DNA of 19,184 nt from Akkermansia sp. (lineage in GTDB: Bacteria > Verrucomicrobiota > Verrucomicrobiia > Verrucomicrobiales > Akkermansiaceae), in NCBI GenBank assembly GCA_017628435.1, contig JAGBZE010000027.1:1-19184 (forward strand), read 5' to 3'. The notes under the pieces are model-generated. The model had not been told where the DNA came from. It saw only the letters and a program-made list of their open reading frames with translations, and ran no database searches. A program made the position numbers and the translations under genes. The stretch's first letter is position 1; each line of letters begins with the position of its first letter. Shown piece after piece: positions 1 to 6,443 of the stretch.

Positions 1-98
1 ATGGCCCCACCCGGTCCCATTCCGAACCCGGAAGTGAAACATCAGCACGTCGATGGTAGTCGGACGACAGGTCCCGCGAGAGTAGATAGCTGCCAGGG
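1..98 (+). rRNA. rrf: 5S ribosomal RNA, 3' part (5' end outside window)
   Basis: Most of a bacterial 5S rRNA is visible. The conserved core CCCATTCCGAACCCGGAAGT sits at about 16-35, followed by GAAAC and the CGATGGTAGT stretch, and the gene ends with GCGAGAGTAG and a closing TGCCAGGG at about 91-98. Against a usual length of about 115-120 nt, roughly 15-20 nt of the 5' side are missing, so the gene starts before the window. It should be the last gene of an rRNA operon transcribed rightward, and it is followed at once by a strong hairpin. The exact 3' end is uncertain by a few bases. Confidence 0.95.
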
Positions 99-101
99 TA
101 A

Positions 102-138
102 ATGAAGCCCCGAAACCGAAAAGGTTTCGGGGCTTCAT
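102..138 (+). terminator. Hairpin terminator after 5S rRNA
   Basis: A perfect 16-bp stem (102-117 with 123-138) closes on a 5-nt GAAAA loop directly behind the 5S gene. It has no T-tract: the next bases are CGTCTGC. It may therefore work as an RNA processing or stability hairpin, or need a termination factor or the further hairpins downstream. Its place right behind the rRNA gene makes a role in ending rRNA transcription the likeliest one. Confidence 0.85.
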
Positions 139-141
139 CGT

Positions 142-236
142 CTGCAGGCGAAGCCTGCAGATTTCGACCACACGAAGTGTGGATTTCGACCATGCAAAGC
201 ATGGATTTCGTCCTGCCCGGCACGGGCAGGATTTCG
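142..236 (+). repeat. Array of four hairpins, each followed by ATTTCG
   Basis: Four perfect inverted repeats with different stem sequences stand in a row: 142-160 (8 bp, loop GAA), 168-182 (6 bp, loop GAA), 190-204 (6 bp, loop AAA) and 211-231 (9 bp, loop GCA). Each is followed by the same hexamer ATTTCG, starting at 161, 183, 205 and 231, so the period is 22, 22 and 26 nt. The stems share no sequence while the tail is constant, so this is not a copied repeat unit in the ordinary sense. The first hairpin contains GCGAAGC, known as an exceptionally stable DNA mini-hairpin. No open reading frame of note covers it. The function is unknown; tandem weak terminators behind the rRNA operon is one reading. 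Confidence 0.9.
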
Positions 237-323
237 TTTTCCTGATAGACCAGGGAAAACCAGCTCCCCCGTTCATTGGAAAATGAGAAGCCCCCGCCTC
301 TGCCACCCACTCGCTGCGCTCGG

Positions 324-421
324 GGTTCTGAATTGAATTATTGCTCTTTCCCAGAGTTTCGCCGCCAAGGCGGCTGCACTCTGGGCTACTGGCTGTCACC
401 CCGCTGGTGCGGGTTCTGAAT
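324..421 (+). repeat. Two copies of GGTTCTGAAT
   Basis: The 10-mer GGTTCTGAAT occurs at 324-333 and 412-421, each time right after a GC-rich stretch. The second copy follows a 5-bp hairpin (400-404 with 409-413, loop TGGT). The first follows CTCGCTGCGCTCGGG, which does not fold into a clean hairpin. This may be a third, decayed family of hairpin plus constant tail in the same intergenic region. Bases 237-323 hold nothing else I can name. Confidence 0.5.
350..385. repeat. Nested two-part hairpin
   Basis: A 36-nt element folds as an outer 8-bp stem (350-357 with 378-385) and an inner GC-only stem of 5-6 bp (361-366 with 369-374), separated by a symmetric 3 x 3 internal loop (TTC / TGC). All pairs are Watson-Crick. 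It lacks a T-tract on either side, so it does not look like a simple intrinsic terminator. It is the largest fold in the region between the rRNA and recombinase genes. Confidence 0.7.
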
Positions 422-425
422 AGAG

Positions 426-444
426 CACGCGGCTGCGCCGCGTG
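426..444. repeat. 8-bp GC-rich hairpin
   Basis: A perfect 8-bp inverted repeat, 426-433 with 437-444, closes on a TGC loop. It stands alone between the GGTTCTGAAT copies and the second hairpin array and carries neither constant tail. It could be a spacer remnant or part of the same hairpin-rich system. Confidence 0.7.
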
Positions 445-456
445 GGGCAAAAACGA

Positions 457-537
457 ATGAAAACGCGTCTGAGGGCGCGAGTGAAAACGCAAACGTGCGT
501 TTGCGCATGAAAGATGAAAACACGCCTTGCGGCGTGT
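457..537 (-). repeat. Array of three hairpins, each with a GTTTTCA tail on the - strand
   Basis: Three hairpins follow one another: 464-479 (6 bp with one G-T pair, loop TGAG), 488-505 (7-8 bp, perfect 18-nt palindrome-like unit) and 520-537 (7 bp, loop TTGC). Each is preceded on the + strand by ATGAAAAC or GTGAAAAC (457-464, 481-488, 514-521). Read on the - strand, the direction in which the recombinase gene ends, each becomes a stem followed by GTTTTCAT or GTTTTCAC, which is the layout of an intrinsic terminator. An extra partial motif, ATGAAAG, lies at 507-513. Stem sequences differ while tails are constant, as in the array at 142-236, but with a different tail and the opposite orientation. 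Confidence 0.88.
516..537 (-). terminator. Probable terminator of the recombinase gene
   Basis: The hairpin nearest to the recombinase stop codon (17 nt beyond it) has a 7-bp stem, ACACGCC with GGCGTGT, and on the - strand runs straight into TTTTC. It is the first of three such units met by a transcript leaving the recombinase gene. The T-tract is short, so single-unit efficiency may be modest, which would fit a tandem arrangement. Confidence 0.7.
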
Positions 538-554
538 GAGAAGGGAGAGCACAC

Positions 555-1466
555 CTATTTTCTGCCTCTGGGATGGAAGCTCTGGTGCAGGGAGATGAGT
601 CTCTTGCTGTCTACGTGGGTGTATATTTGCGTGGTGTCGAGACTGGCGTGGCCGAGCATGTCCTGAATGACGCGGAGGTCTGCGCCGTTTTCGAGCAGGT
701 GGGTGGCGAAGGAGTGGCGCATGATGTGCGGGTAGACGTTTTCCGGGATTCCGGCGGCGAGTGCGCGTTCTTTGATGATTTGCCGAATGCGGTCACGGGT
801 GAGTTTGGTGCCACGGTTGGAGAGGAAGAGGGTATCTGCGCGTCTACCGTTGCGCAGGAGCTTGTGCCGGGCATGCTGGAGGTAGCTGCGCAGGGCCTTG
901 GCTGCAACGCCTCCCAGAGGCACGTAGCGCGTTTTATTGCCCTTGCCTGTGATGCGGAGGAAGTTTTCCTCCCAATCGATTTGCTCGCTGCGGAGGTTTA
1001 CAAGTTCTGTGACGCGCAACCCGCTGCTGTAGAGTAGTTCGAGGATGGCGCGGTCTCGCGCACCGTAGGGGATGTCCGCAGGGTTGATACTTTGCAGAAG
1101 GGTATTGATGGTTTCTGCGTCCAGTATTTCAGGCAGAGGGCGTCCGGCACTGCCGCATTCCAGCAAGGCTGCCGGATTGGTTGGGAGTATTTTCTCTTTA
1201 GCCAGGAAACGGAAGAATTGCCGCAGGTGCACCATGGCGATGCGGCAGGAAGATGCCGCTAGCTGGCAATCTCTGCGCAGCCAGCGGTGGTATTCTGCAA
1301 GCTTGGGCTCAGTAATGTTTTCCGGCGTGAGCTGGTGTTCTGTGCTCCAGTTTGCAAATCGCTCCAGTGTCTGCTGAACTGATATGCGGTAATTCGTACT
1401 CCGCCCCTTCTCAGCTACGAGGTAGAGCAGGAACTGGTCAATCAGGGCAGGGTACGAGCGGCTCAT
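555..1466 (-). CDS. xerD: Site-specific tyrosine recombinase, XerC/XerD type
   Basis: Encodes a 303-residue tyrosine recombinase of the family that resolves chromosome dimers at dif. The length is typical for Xer proteins. Residues about 1-105 form the SAM-like core-binding domain and about 110-300 the catalytic domain. All catalytic residues are visible: R151 (SSGLRVTEL), K175 (GKGNK), H247 and R250 (HIMRH), H273 (LGH) and the nucleophile Y282 (TTQIYTH). The ending RLISLHQSFHPRGRK resembles XerD more than XerC, but the split is not certain from one sequence. The ATG start at 1464-1466 lacks a Shine-Dalgarno motif. The gene lies behind a terminator of the upstream lipoprotein gene, so its promoter must sit in or before that short stretch. 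It faces the rRNA operon tail to tail. No integron or phage genes lie nearby, so a housekeeping role is likelier than a mobile one. Confidence 0.93.
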   Translation of the reverse strand: MSRSYPALIDQFLLYLVAEKGRSTNYRISVQQTLERFANWSTEHQLTPENITEPKLAEYHRWLRRDCQLAASSCRIAMVHLRQFFRFLAKEKILPTNPAALLECGSAGRPLPEILDAETINTLLQSINPADIPYGARDRAILELLYSSGLRVTELVNLRSEQIDWEENFLRITGKGNKTRYVPLGGVAAKALRSYLQHARHKLLRNGRRADTLFLSNRGTKLTRDRIRQIIKERALAAGIPENVYPHIMRHSFATHLLENGADLRVIQDMLGHASLDTTQIYTHVDSKRLISLHQSFHPRGRK

Positions 1467-1474
1467 GAGTTGGT

Positions 1475-1506
1475 AAAAAAGCTCCGGCAGCCAGTCAGGC
1501 TGCCGG
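1475..1506 (-). terminator. Intrinsic terminator of the lipoprotein gene
   Basis: A perfect 9-bp stem, CCGGCAGCC with GGCTGCCGG (1484-1492 with 1498-1506), closes on a 5-nt loop. On the - strand it is followed by AGC and six T (the A-tract at 1475-1480 on +). It lies 25 nt past the lipoprotein stop and 17 nt before the recombinase ATG. This is a textbook factor-independent terminator for leftward transcripts. Confidence 0.88.
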
Positions 1507-1531
1507 GATGGGATTTTTCAGGTGGAAGAAA

Positions 1532-2191
1532 TCATTCCTCGCTATTGCCTGCTGGCTCAGGGAGTTCTGCAGTCGGGGTAGGAAGCCCGCTTTCATCGGG
1601 GGCCTTTTCAATCTGACGTCGGCGTGCTTCGAACTCGTCAGTCTTTTTGGATTTCTTGCTTACGACCAATACCGCACGTCCAGAATCATTGGTCATGATG
1701 GTCTGGTCTCCGTCCTGAGGCGAGCCGGAGCCCCAATCTCCAACGGGAGGCATGGTGCCAATGGGCAGCAGGTCGGACTCCGCCGCGGTGGATACGAGCT
1801 TGACCGGGTTGACAAAATCTGTTTCGCGAAGGAATCCTTTGCTGCCGTCTTCAAGTTCAACGAAGTAGTACAGGCCCTCGCAGGAAATGATTTTTGCATT
1901 AGCGGCATTAACCATACGCCCCTTGGCTCCTTCATAATAATCGGGATTTCGGTTGAAGAGGTAGGCCTTACCCTGTTGTACTTCCAGCGTTTCGCCGTTG
2001 GCATACAGGCCTTCCTTTACATATTTAGCACGTGCTTCAGCACGCACTGCTTCCATGCCAGGGGGATCCAGAGGCGAGGGCTCCTGTAGGTAGATAGGCA
2101 TGTATTCGCCCGGGGTGGAAAGACTCTCGAATACGCTGCAGGATGACAGCGTTGCTATGCAAAGCAGAGAAAGGGTAAAAAGGGGCTTCAT
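1532..2191 (-). CDS. Hypothetical lipoprotein
   Basis: Encodes 219 residues that I do not recognise as a named family. The N-terminus is a clear lipoprotein signal: K2, a hydrophobic core (residues 4-15) and a lipobox L-S-S-C with the lipidated cysteine at C18. The mature protein would be anchored to a membrane facing the periplasm. Residues about 60-130 contain short beta-like segments (ETLEVQQGKAYLF, KIISCEGLYYFVELEDG, KGFLRETDFV) that recall a bacterial SH3-like fold, but this is only an impression. The tail from about 170 is charged, then Pro- and Glu-rich and probably disordered. The gene has its own promoter-like sequence ending 6 nt before the ATG and a good terminator behind it, so it is probably a single-gene unit. 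No Shine-Dalgarno motif is present. Confidence 0.8.
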   Translation of the reverse strand: MKPLFTLSLLCIATLSSCSVFESLSTPGEYMPIYLQEPSPLDPPGMEAVRAEARAKYVKEGLYANGETLEVQQGKAYLFNRNPDYYEGAKGRMVNAANAKIISCEGLYYFVELEDGSKGFLRETDFVNPVKLVSTAAESDLLPIGTMPPVGDWGSGSPQDGDQTIMTNDSGRAVLVVSKKSKKTDEFEARRRQIEKAPDESGLPTPTAELPEPAGNSEE

Positions 2192-2197
2192 GGCTGC

Positions 2198-2226
2198 ATA
2201 CTAGCATTTTTTTCCCGCCTTGGCAA
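2198..2226 (-). promoter_or_regulatory. Sigma70-like promoter of the lipoprotein gene, leaderless layout
   Basis: On the - strand TTGCCA (2221-2226) and TAGTAT (2198-2203) are separated by exactly 17 nt. The match to TTGACA is 5 of 6 and to TATAAT 4 of 6. Only 6 nt (GCAGCC) lie between the -10 box and the ATG. Transcription normally starts about 7 nt after the -10 box, which would place the first base of the mRNA at or next to the start codon. There is no ribosome-binding motif in this gap. Confidence 0.6.
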
Positions 2227-2242
2227 GAGTAAGCCTCAAAAA

Positions 2243-3073
2243 TCAGTCAGAAGAGTTTTTAGGCATTCCTATCTCTATGATATTGAGCTCCGGGGGGCAG
2301 AAGAATCGCATATTGTAGGTGGAGCCGACGCCGCGGGTGACAAAGACGCGGCGGTTGTCCTCGAAATCATAAAGCCCCGCGGGTGTGGATGAGCGGAAGG
2401 AGATGAAATCCCCCGTGAAGGGATTGCCTGCCTGGCCGCCGTGCGTGTGACCGGAGAGCATGAAATCCCAGTCATACTGGCGCAGCATCCAGCGGCTTTC
2501 GGGGTCATGAGAGAGCAGGAGAACGGGGTGCTGCTCCTGGCCCAATGGCAGCATGCAGGTGGCCGGTGTTTCATCTCCTTCGTTCCAGTCGCCCAGGCCG
2601 ATGATGCGCAGTGTGCTGCCGGAGGGAGTGGTCCAATCGATGGACTTGTTGCGCAGGAGTGGTATGCCTGCTGAGGCATATACTCGCTCAACCTGTTCAA
2701 GTTTTTCGTAGTCCTGGTTACCGAGAATGGCATAGGTCGGGGCAATGCTCCGGAGTTTGCGGAGACCTTCAACCGCCCAGCGGGTGCGCATGAATCTCTC
2801 ATCGACCATGATAAAGTCACCGCCAAGGATGACGAGATCCGGCTGGGCTTTAGTAATATGCTCGATGCATTTGGCAAAGAGCTCTTTCTTGTTGTGCAAA
2901 TCTGCCAGCAGGGCGATGCGTAGCGGACCCGCGCCGGGCAGGGTTGCTGCGGGGAGTTGAACGTGGTTGCACTCCAGCTGGGAGGCTCCCCAGTTGCCGA
3001 AGTATTCCACCCCCTTGGCTCCGCAAAAGAGCAAGGCTGCTGCAATAAGCCAGACGCGGGTTTTCTTCGTCAC
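2243..3073 (-). CDS. Membrane-anchored calcineurin-like metallophosphoesterase
   Basis: Encodes 276 residues of the metallophosphoesterase superfamily, closest in layout to the YkuE/YaeI-like branch that acts on lipids or lipid-linked phosphoesters. A transmembrane anchor lies at about residues 7-26. The five metal-binding blocks are complete: D58 and H60 (LLADLH), D86 (LGGDF), N119 and D121 (LGNQD), H189 (LLSHDPE), and H209 and H211 (SGHTHGGQ). A two-metal phosphodiesterase reaction is therefore expected. The substrate cannot be told; UDP-diacylglucosamine hydrolysis, as in lipid A synthesis, is one possibility for this branch. The start is a GTG, and the first in-frame ATG would remove the anchor and D58. 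It follows the aminopeptidase gene at 3082 by 8 nt, so they are probably cotranscribed. Confidence 0.9.
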   Translation of the reverse strand: MTKKTRVWLIAAALLFCGAKGVEYFGNWGASQLECNHVQLPAATLPGAGPLRIALLADLHNKKELFAKCIEHITKAQPDLVILGGDFIMVDERFMRTRWAVEGLRKLRSIAPTYAILGNQDYEKLEQVERVYASAGIPLLRNKSIDWTTPSGSTLRIIGLGDWNEGDETPATCMLPLGQEQHPVLLLSHDPESRWMLRQYDWDFMLSGHTHGGQAGNPFTGDFISFRSSTPAGLYDFEDNRRVFVTRGVGSTYNMRFFCPPELNIIEIGMPKNSSD

Positions 3074-3081
3074 AACCGTTT

Positions 3082-4185
3082 TTATTTTGCGTTGAAGATG
3101 GCAAGTTTGGGGTCAAGGAAACGACCATCCTTGCGGATGAGGGTGTCATCGAACCAGATTTCGCCGCCGCCGTATTCCGGGCGCTGAATGCAGACGAGAT
3201 CCCAGTGCACGGCGGAGTGGTTGCCGTTGGGCGCCTCGTCGTATGCCTGGCCGGGGGTTAGGTGGAAGGACCCGGCGATTTTCTCATCGAAGAGGATATC
3301 GCGCATGGGGCGCAGGATATGCGGATTGAGCCCGAGGGCAAACTCACCGATGTAGCGTGCGCCGGCATCGGAATCGAGGATTTTGTGGAGCGCAGCCTCG
3401 TTGCCGTTGCAGTGCGCCTCTACGATTTTGCCGTTTTCGAAGCGGAAGCGGACGCCATCAAAGGGAACGCCGTGGTAGATGCTGGGGGCGTTGTAGGTGA
3501 TGGTGCCGTTGATACTGTCCTTCACCGGGGCGGTGTAGACCTCCCCATCGGGCACGTTGCAATCGCCGCAGCAGGGGATGGCCGGAATCCCCTTGATGGA
3601 GAAGCTGAGGTCTGTACCGGGGCCGGTGATGCGCACGCGGTCGGTGGCCTCCATAAGGGCCTTGAGGTGCAGCATGCCCTCCTTCATGGCAGCGTAGTCT
3701 GCCAGGCAGCAGCGGAAGTAGAAGTCCTCAAAGTCCTCTGTGCTCATGCCGGCGGCCTGGGCCATGCTGGGTGTGGGCCAGGCGAGGATGGTCCATTTGC
3801 GGCGGTTGCAGGTGACATCGCTGGCGGGCTTGAGGTGGCGGCTCACAATCTGCATACGCTCGCCGGGCACATCTGCGGTTTCGAAGCTGTTGTAATCGGC
3901 ATAGAAGCAGATATGCACTTGCATGTCCTCTGCGCGCTGCAGGCGGTAGCGGCCGTCCAGCTCGTACTGTTCATCCGTGGCGCCGAGGGCAAGTTCTTTG
4001 GAGACGGAGGCGTGTGATATATCCACATGCGGCACACCGCCAGCGCGGCGTACGGCGCGGATGAGCTCCACAACCATGGCATCCGGAATATCCTGCATGC
4101 GCAGGTTCACGTGCTCTCCCGGCTGCACTCGCACAGAATAGTTCACAACCTGGTCGGCCAGCTGTGTATACCTCGGGTCTTTCAT
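3082..4185 (-). CDS. M29-type metal-dependent aminopeptidase, paralogue A
   Basis: Encodes 367 residues of the M29 (aminopeptidase T/S, COG2309-like) family, somewhat shorter than the roughly 410 residues of the classical members. It should remove N-terminal amino acids in the cytoplasm using two divalent metals; no signal peptide is seen. Proposed metal ligands by motif spacing are E215 (DGEVYTAP), E281 (IGEFALG), H308 (SFHLTPG), H327 and D329 (VHWD). The E215 to E281 distance of 66 is the same as in the classical enzymes. It is collinear without gaps with paralogue B at 4192. My hand count gives about 61% identity overall, 42% in the first 130 residues and 72% after. It lies 6 nt behind B, clearly cotranscribed. 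The specificity is unknown. Confidence 0.88.
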   Translation of the reverse strand: MKDPRYTQLADQVVNYSVRVQPGEHVNLRMQDIPDAMVVELIRAVRRAGGVPHVDISHASVSKELALGATDEQYELDGRYRLQRAEDMQVHICFYADYNSFETADVPGERMQIVSRHLKPASDVTCNRRKWTILAWPTPSMAQAAGMSTEDFEDFYFRCCLADYAAMKEGMLHLKALMEATDRVRITGPGTDLSFSIKGIPAIPCCGDCNVPDGEVYTAPVKDSINGTITYNAPSIYHGVPFDGVRFRFENGKIVEAHCNGNEAALHKILDSDAGARYIGEFALGLNPHILRPMRDILFDEKIAGSFHLTPGQAYDEAPNGNHSAVHWDLVCIQRPEYGGGEIWFDDTLIRKDGRFLDPKLAIFNAK

Positions 4186-4191
4186 TGGAAA

Positions 4192-5304
4192 TCAGGCGTT
4201 TGTTTGCGGATTAAGAATTGCCAGTTCGGGGGCTGTGAAGATACCGTCCTTACGGATGAGTTCGTCGTCGAACCAGATTTCGCCGCCTCCGTAGTCGGCA
4301 CGCTGGATGCAGACCATATCCCAGTGCACCTGGGAGCGGTTGCCGTTGTCGCAGTTTTCGTATGCCTGGCCGGGTGTGAAGTGGAAGGAACCGCCAATCT
4401 TTTCGTCGAACAGGATATCGCGCATGGGCTGGAGGATGAAGGGATTCACGCCCAGGGCGAACTCGCCGATATAGCGGGAGCCTTCATCAGTATCGAGAAT
4501 CTTGTTGAGGGCTTCCTCGTTGCCGTTGCAGTGGGCCTCCACAATTTTGCCGTCCTTGAAGGTGAGGCGTATGCCATCGAAGGGGATGCCCTGGAAGAGG
4601 GTGGGGGCGGTGTAGTGAATGGTGCCGTTCACGCTGTCCTTGATGGGGGCGGTGAATACCTCGCCGTCCGGGATGTTCATTTCACCAGCGCAGGGGATGG
4701 CGGGCATGCCCTTGATGGAGAAGGTGAGGTCTGTGCCGGGACCGATGATGCGGACGCGGTCGGTGCGCATCATGCGCTCTGCCAGTTTGTCCATGGCTAC
4801 GCGGAGCTGCTGGTAATCTGCCAGGCAGCAGCGGAAGTAGAAGTCCTCGAAGGCCTCGGTGCTCATGCCGGCACCCTGGGCCATGCTGGGGGTTGGCCAG
4901 CGGAGCACGCACCATTTGGTCTTGCATACGCGGTGGTTGTGCACCGGGCGCATATGTTTCTGGGCCAGTGCCATTTTTTCTGCGGGAACGCTGGAGTTCT
5001 CAAAGCTGTTGTGGCCGCCGCGAATGGCGATGTAGGCATCCATGGCCTGCATTTCTGCAAGTTCAAAACCGGCGATGGAGGCGTACTGGTCATCGGTGGC
5101 GCCGGCAAACATCTCGCGGGTGACGCGGCCGTGGCGCAGGTTGATGTGCGGGTTGGCTCCGGCCTCGCGCACGGCGCGGATGAGTTCGATGGCGATTTCA
5201 TCCGGAGCATCGATGATTTCGAGAAGCACGTGCTCTCCCGGCTGGACGCGGCAGGAGTGGCGGATGAGGTTTTGAGCAAGCTGTGTAGTACGGGGATCAG
5301 TCAT
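4192..5304 (-). CDS. M29-type metal-dependent aminopeptidase, paralogue B
   Basis: Encodes 370 residues of the same M29-like family as the next gene, presumably a cytoplasmic exopeptidase. The proposed metal ligands stand at identical positions: E215 (DGEVFTAP), E281 (IGEFALG), H308 (SFHFTPG), H327 and D329 (VHWD). Between E215 and the C-terminus most residues are shared with paralogue A. The N-terminal 130 residues, which in M29 enzymes shape dimer contacts and active-site access, have diverged most. This fits a tandem duplication followed by change of substrate preference. It starts 17 nt after the aroB stop codon, so the pair is probably read from the aroB promoter. The ATG at 5302-5304 has no Shine-Dalgarno motif. 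Confidence 0.88.
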   Translation of the reverse strand: MTDPRTTQLAQNLIRHSCRVQPGEHVLLEIIDAPDEIAIELIRAVREAGANPHINLRHGRVTREMFAGATDDQYASIAGFELAEMQAMDAYIAIRGGHNSFENSSVPAEKMALAQKHMRPVHNHRVCKTKWCVLRWPTPSMAQGAGMSTEAFEDFYFRCCLADYQQLRVAMDKLAERMMRTDRVRIIGPGTDLTFSIKGMPAIPCAGEMNIPDGEVFTAPIKDSVNGTIHYTAPTLFQGIPFDGIRLTFKDGKIVEAHCNGNEEALNKILDTDEGSRYIGEFALGVNPFILQPMRDILFDEKIGGSFHFTPGQAYENCDNGNRSQVHWDMVCIQRADYGGGEIWFDDELIRKDGIFTAPELAILNPQTNA

Positions 5305-5321
5305 ATGGGGAGAATTAGGGA

Positions 5322-6437
5322 TTAGTGATTAAGGGGGGTGGTGAGTATCTGGATTGCGCTTCGGAGATCCTGCTGGCTAATTTCCTTGCTGAGGACGGGG
5401 TAGCCGAGTTGCTTGAGGAGGACGAAGCGGATGGCTCCGTTCTGGAATTTTTTGTCGCTGGCGGTGAGGGCCAGGGCTCTTTCTATATCGACTTCGTCCG
5501 GCAGGGTGAGGGGGAGTTCCAGCGCGCGCAGGGTGTCCAGCAGGTCTCGCTCTTCAGCAGCACTGAGGCCAGCGTATCGGCGGGAGAGGTAGAGCGCTGC
5601 GCGAAGCCCGAGGCTTACGGCTTCGCCATGCAGCAGTTCGCCGTAGGGCAGGGCTGCCTCGATGCCGTGGCCGATGGTGTGGCCCAGGTTGAGGAAGGCT
5701 CGGATGCCGAGGGTTTCCTTCTCGTCTTCTTCCACAATGCGGGCTTTGATGGCGATGTTCGCGGCGATGATGTCGGGAAGTTTTTCGATGGTCTGGAGGG
5801 TGAAGCCGAGGTCAATCTCATCTGCCAGTTCGCGGAGGATGTGCAGCATGCCGGGTTTGCGGATGGCTGCGTGTTTAACCATTTCGGCCATGCCTTCGCG
5901 GAGGAGTCTCGGGGAGAGGGTGGTGAGAGTGGTGGGGTCGATAAGGACGAGGCGCGGCTGGTGGAAGGCGCCGATGAGGTTCTTGCCGGCGGCAATGTCA
6001 ACGGCTGTTTTGCCACCCACGGAGCTGTCCACCTGGGCCATGACGCTGGTGGGTATCTGGACAAAGGGGATACCTCGGTAGTAGATGCTGGCCAGGAAGC
6101 CGGCCATATCGCCCACAACTCCGCCACCAAGGGCTATGATGAAACTGGTGCGGTCGTGCCCGGCGGCTACCATTTCGCCCGCCAGGGTTTCAATGGTGCT
6201 AAGGTTTTTGCTGGCTTCTCCGGCGGGGAATGTATGCAGGCTGGTGGTGTAGCCGCTTTCTGCCAGGCTGTGCTGTACGCGCTCTGCGTAAAGTGGGGCC
6301 ACATTGGAGTCGGAGATGATGGCGGCCTTGCCTTGGAGCCGTACGCTGCTGCACAGATAGCCTATGGTTTCCAGCGCGCCATTGGAGACATGCACATCAT
6401 ATGATTGTGCCCCGAGGGAAAGGGATACATTCGCCAT
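5322..6437 (-). CDS. aroB: 3-dehydroquinate synthase
   Basis: Encodes the second enzyme of the shikimate pathway, which turns DAHP into 3-dehydroquinate with NAD+ and a zinc or cobalt ion in the cytoplasm. With the ATG at 6435-6437 the protein has 371 residues, close to the usual 350-370. The NAD-binding GGGVVGD is at 104-110, followed by the PTSVMAQVDSSVGGKTAVD block at 129-147 with K143. Metal ligands by spacing to the E. coli enzyme are E185, H253 (LGHTIGH) and H270 (HGEAV). An in-frame TTG at 6471-6473 would add 12 residues (HPAAGRVYNPA), but they overlap the -35 and -10 boxes and look non-coding, so I prefer the ATG. It heads a likely operon with the two aminopeptidases and the phosphoesterase. 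Confidence 0.96.
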   Translation of the reverse strand: MANVSLSLGAQSYDVHVSNGALETIGYLCSSVRLQGKAAIISDSNVAPLYAERVQHSLAESGYTTSLHTFPAGEASKNLSTIETLAGEMVAAGHDRTSFIIALGGGVVGDMAGFLASIYYRGIPFVQIPTSVMAQVDSSVGGKTAVDIAAGKNLIGAFHQPRLVLIDPTTLTTLSPRLLREGMAEMVKHAAIRKPGMLHILRELADEIDLGFTLQTIEKLPDIIAANIAIKARIVEEDEKETLGIRAFLNLGHTIGHGIEAALPYGELLHGEAVSLGLRAALYLSRRYAGLSAAEERDLLDTLRALELPLTLPDEVDIERALALTASDKKFQNGAIRFVLLKQLGYPVLSKEISQQDLRSAIQILTTPLNH

Positions 6438-6443
6438 AGCGGG

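Noticed and set aside
142..236. CRISPR array
   Set aside because: The repeated part is only 6 nt, the variable parts are self-complementary and 15-21 nt long, and no cas gene is present.
309..323. Fifteen bases, ACTCGCTGCGCTCGG, identical to a stretch near the pMB1-type vector origin, hinting at vector contamination
   Set aside because: The match does not extend on either side, and the string is a low-complexity GC-rich alternation that can arise by chance.
555..1466. The tyrosine recombinase as an integrase of a mobile element inserted near the rRNA operon
   Set aside because: No attachment-site repeats, tRNA gene or phage and transfer genes are seen, and length and motifs fit a housekeeping Xer protein.
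1507..1518. T-tract on the + strand next to the 1484-1506 hairpin as a terminator for a + strand gene
   Set aside because: No + strand gene is supported to the left; the T run is separated from the stem by several bases and probably arises from the end of the lipoprotein region.
2204..2236. CTTGCCAAG at 2218-2226 as a terminator behind the phosphoesterase gene
   Set aside because: The stem is only 4 bp and the following run on the - strand is A, not T; the bases are better explained as the -35 box of the lipoprotein promoter.
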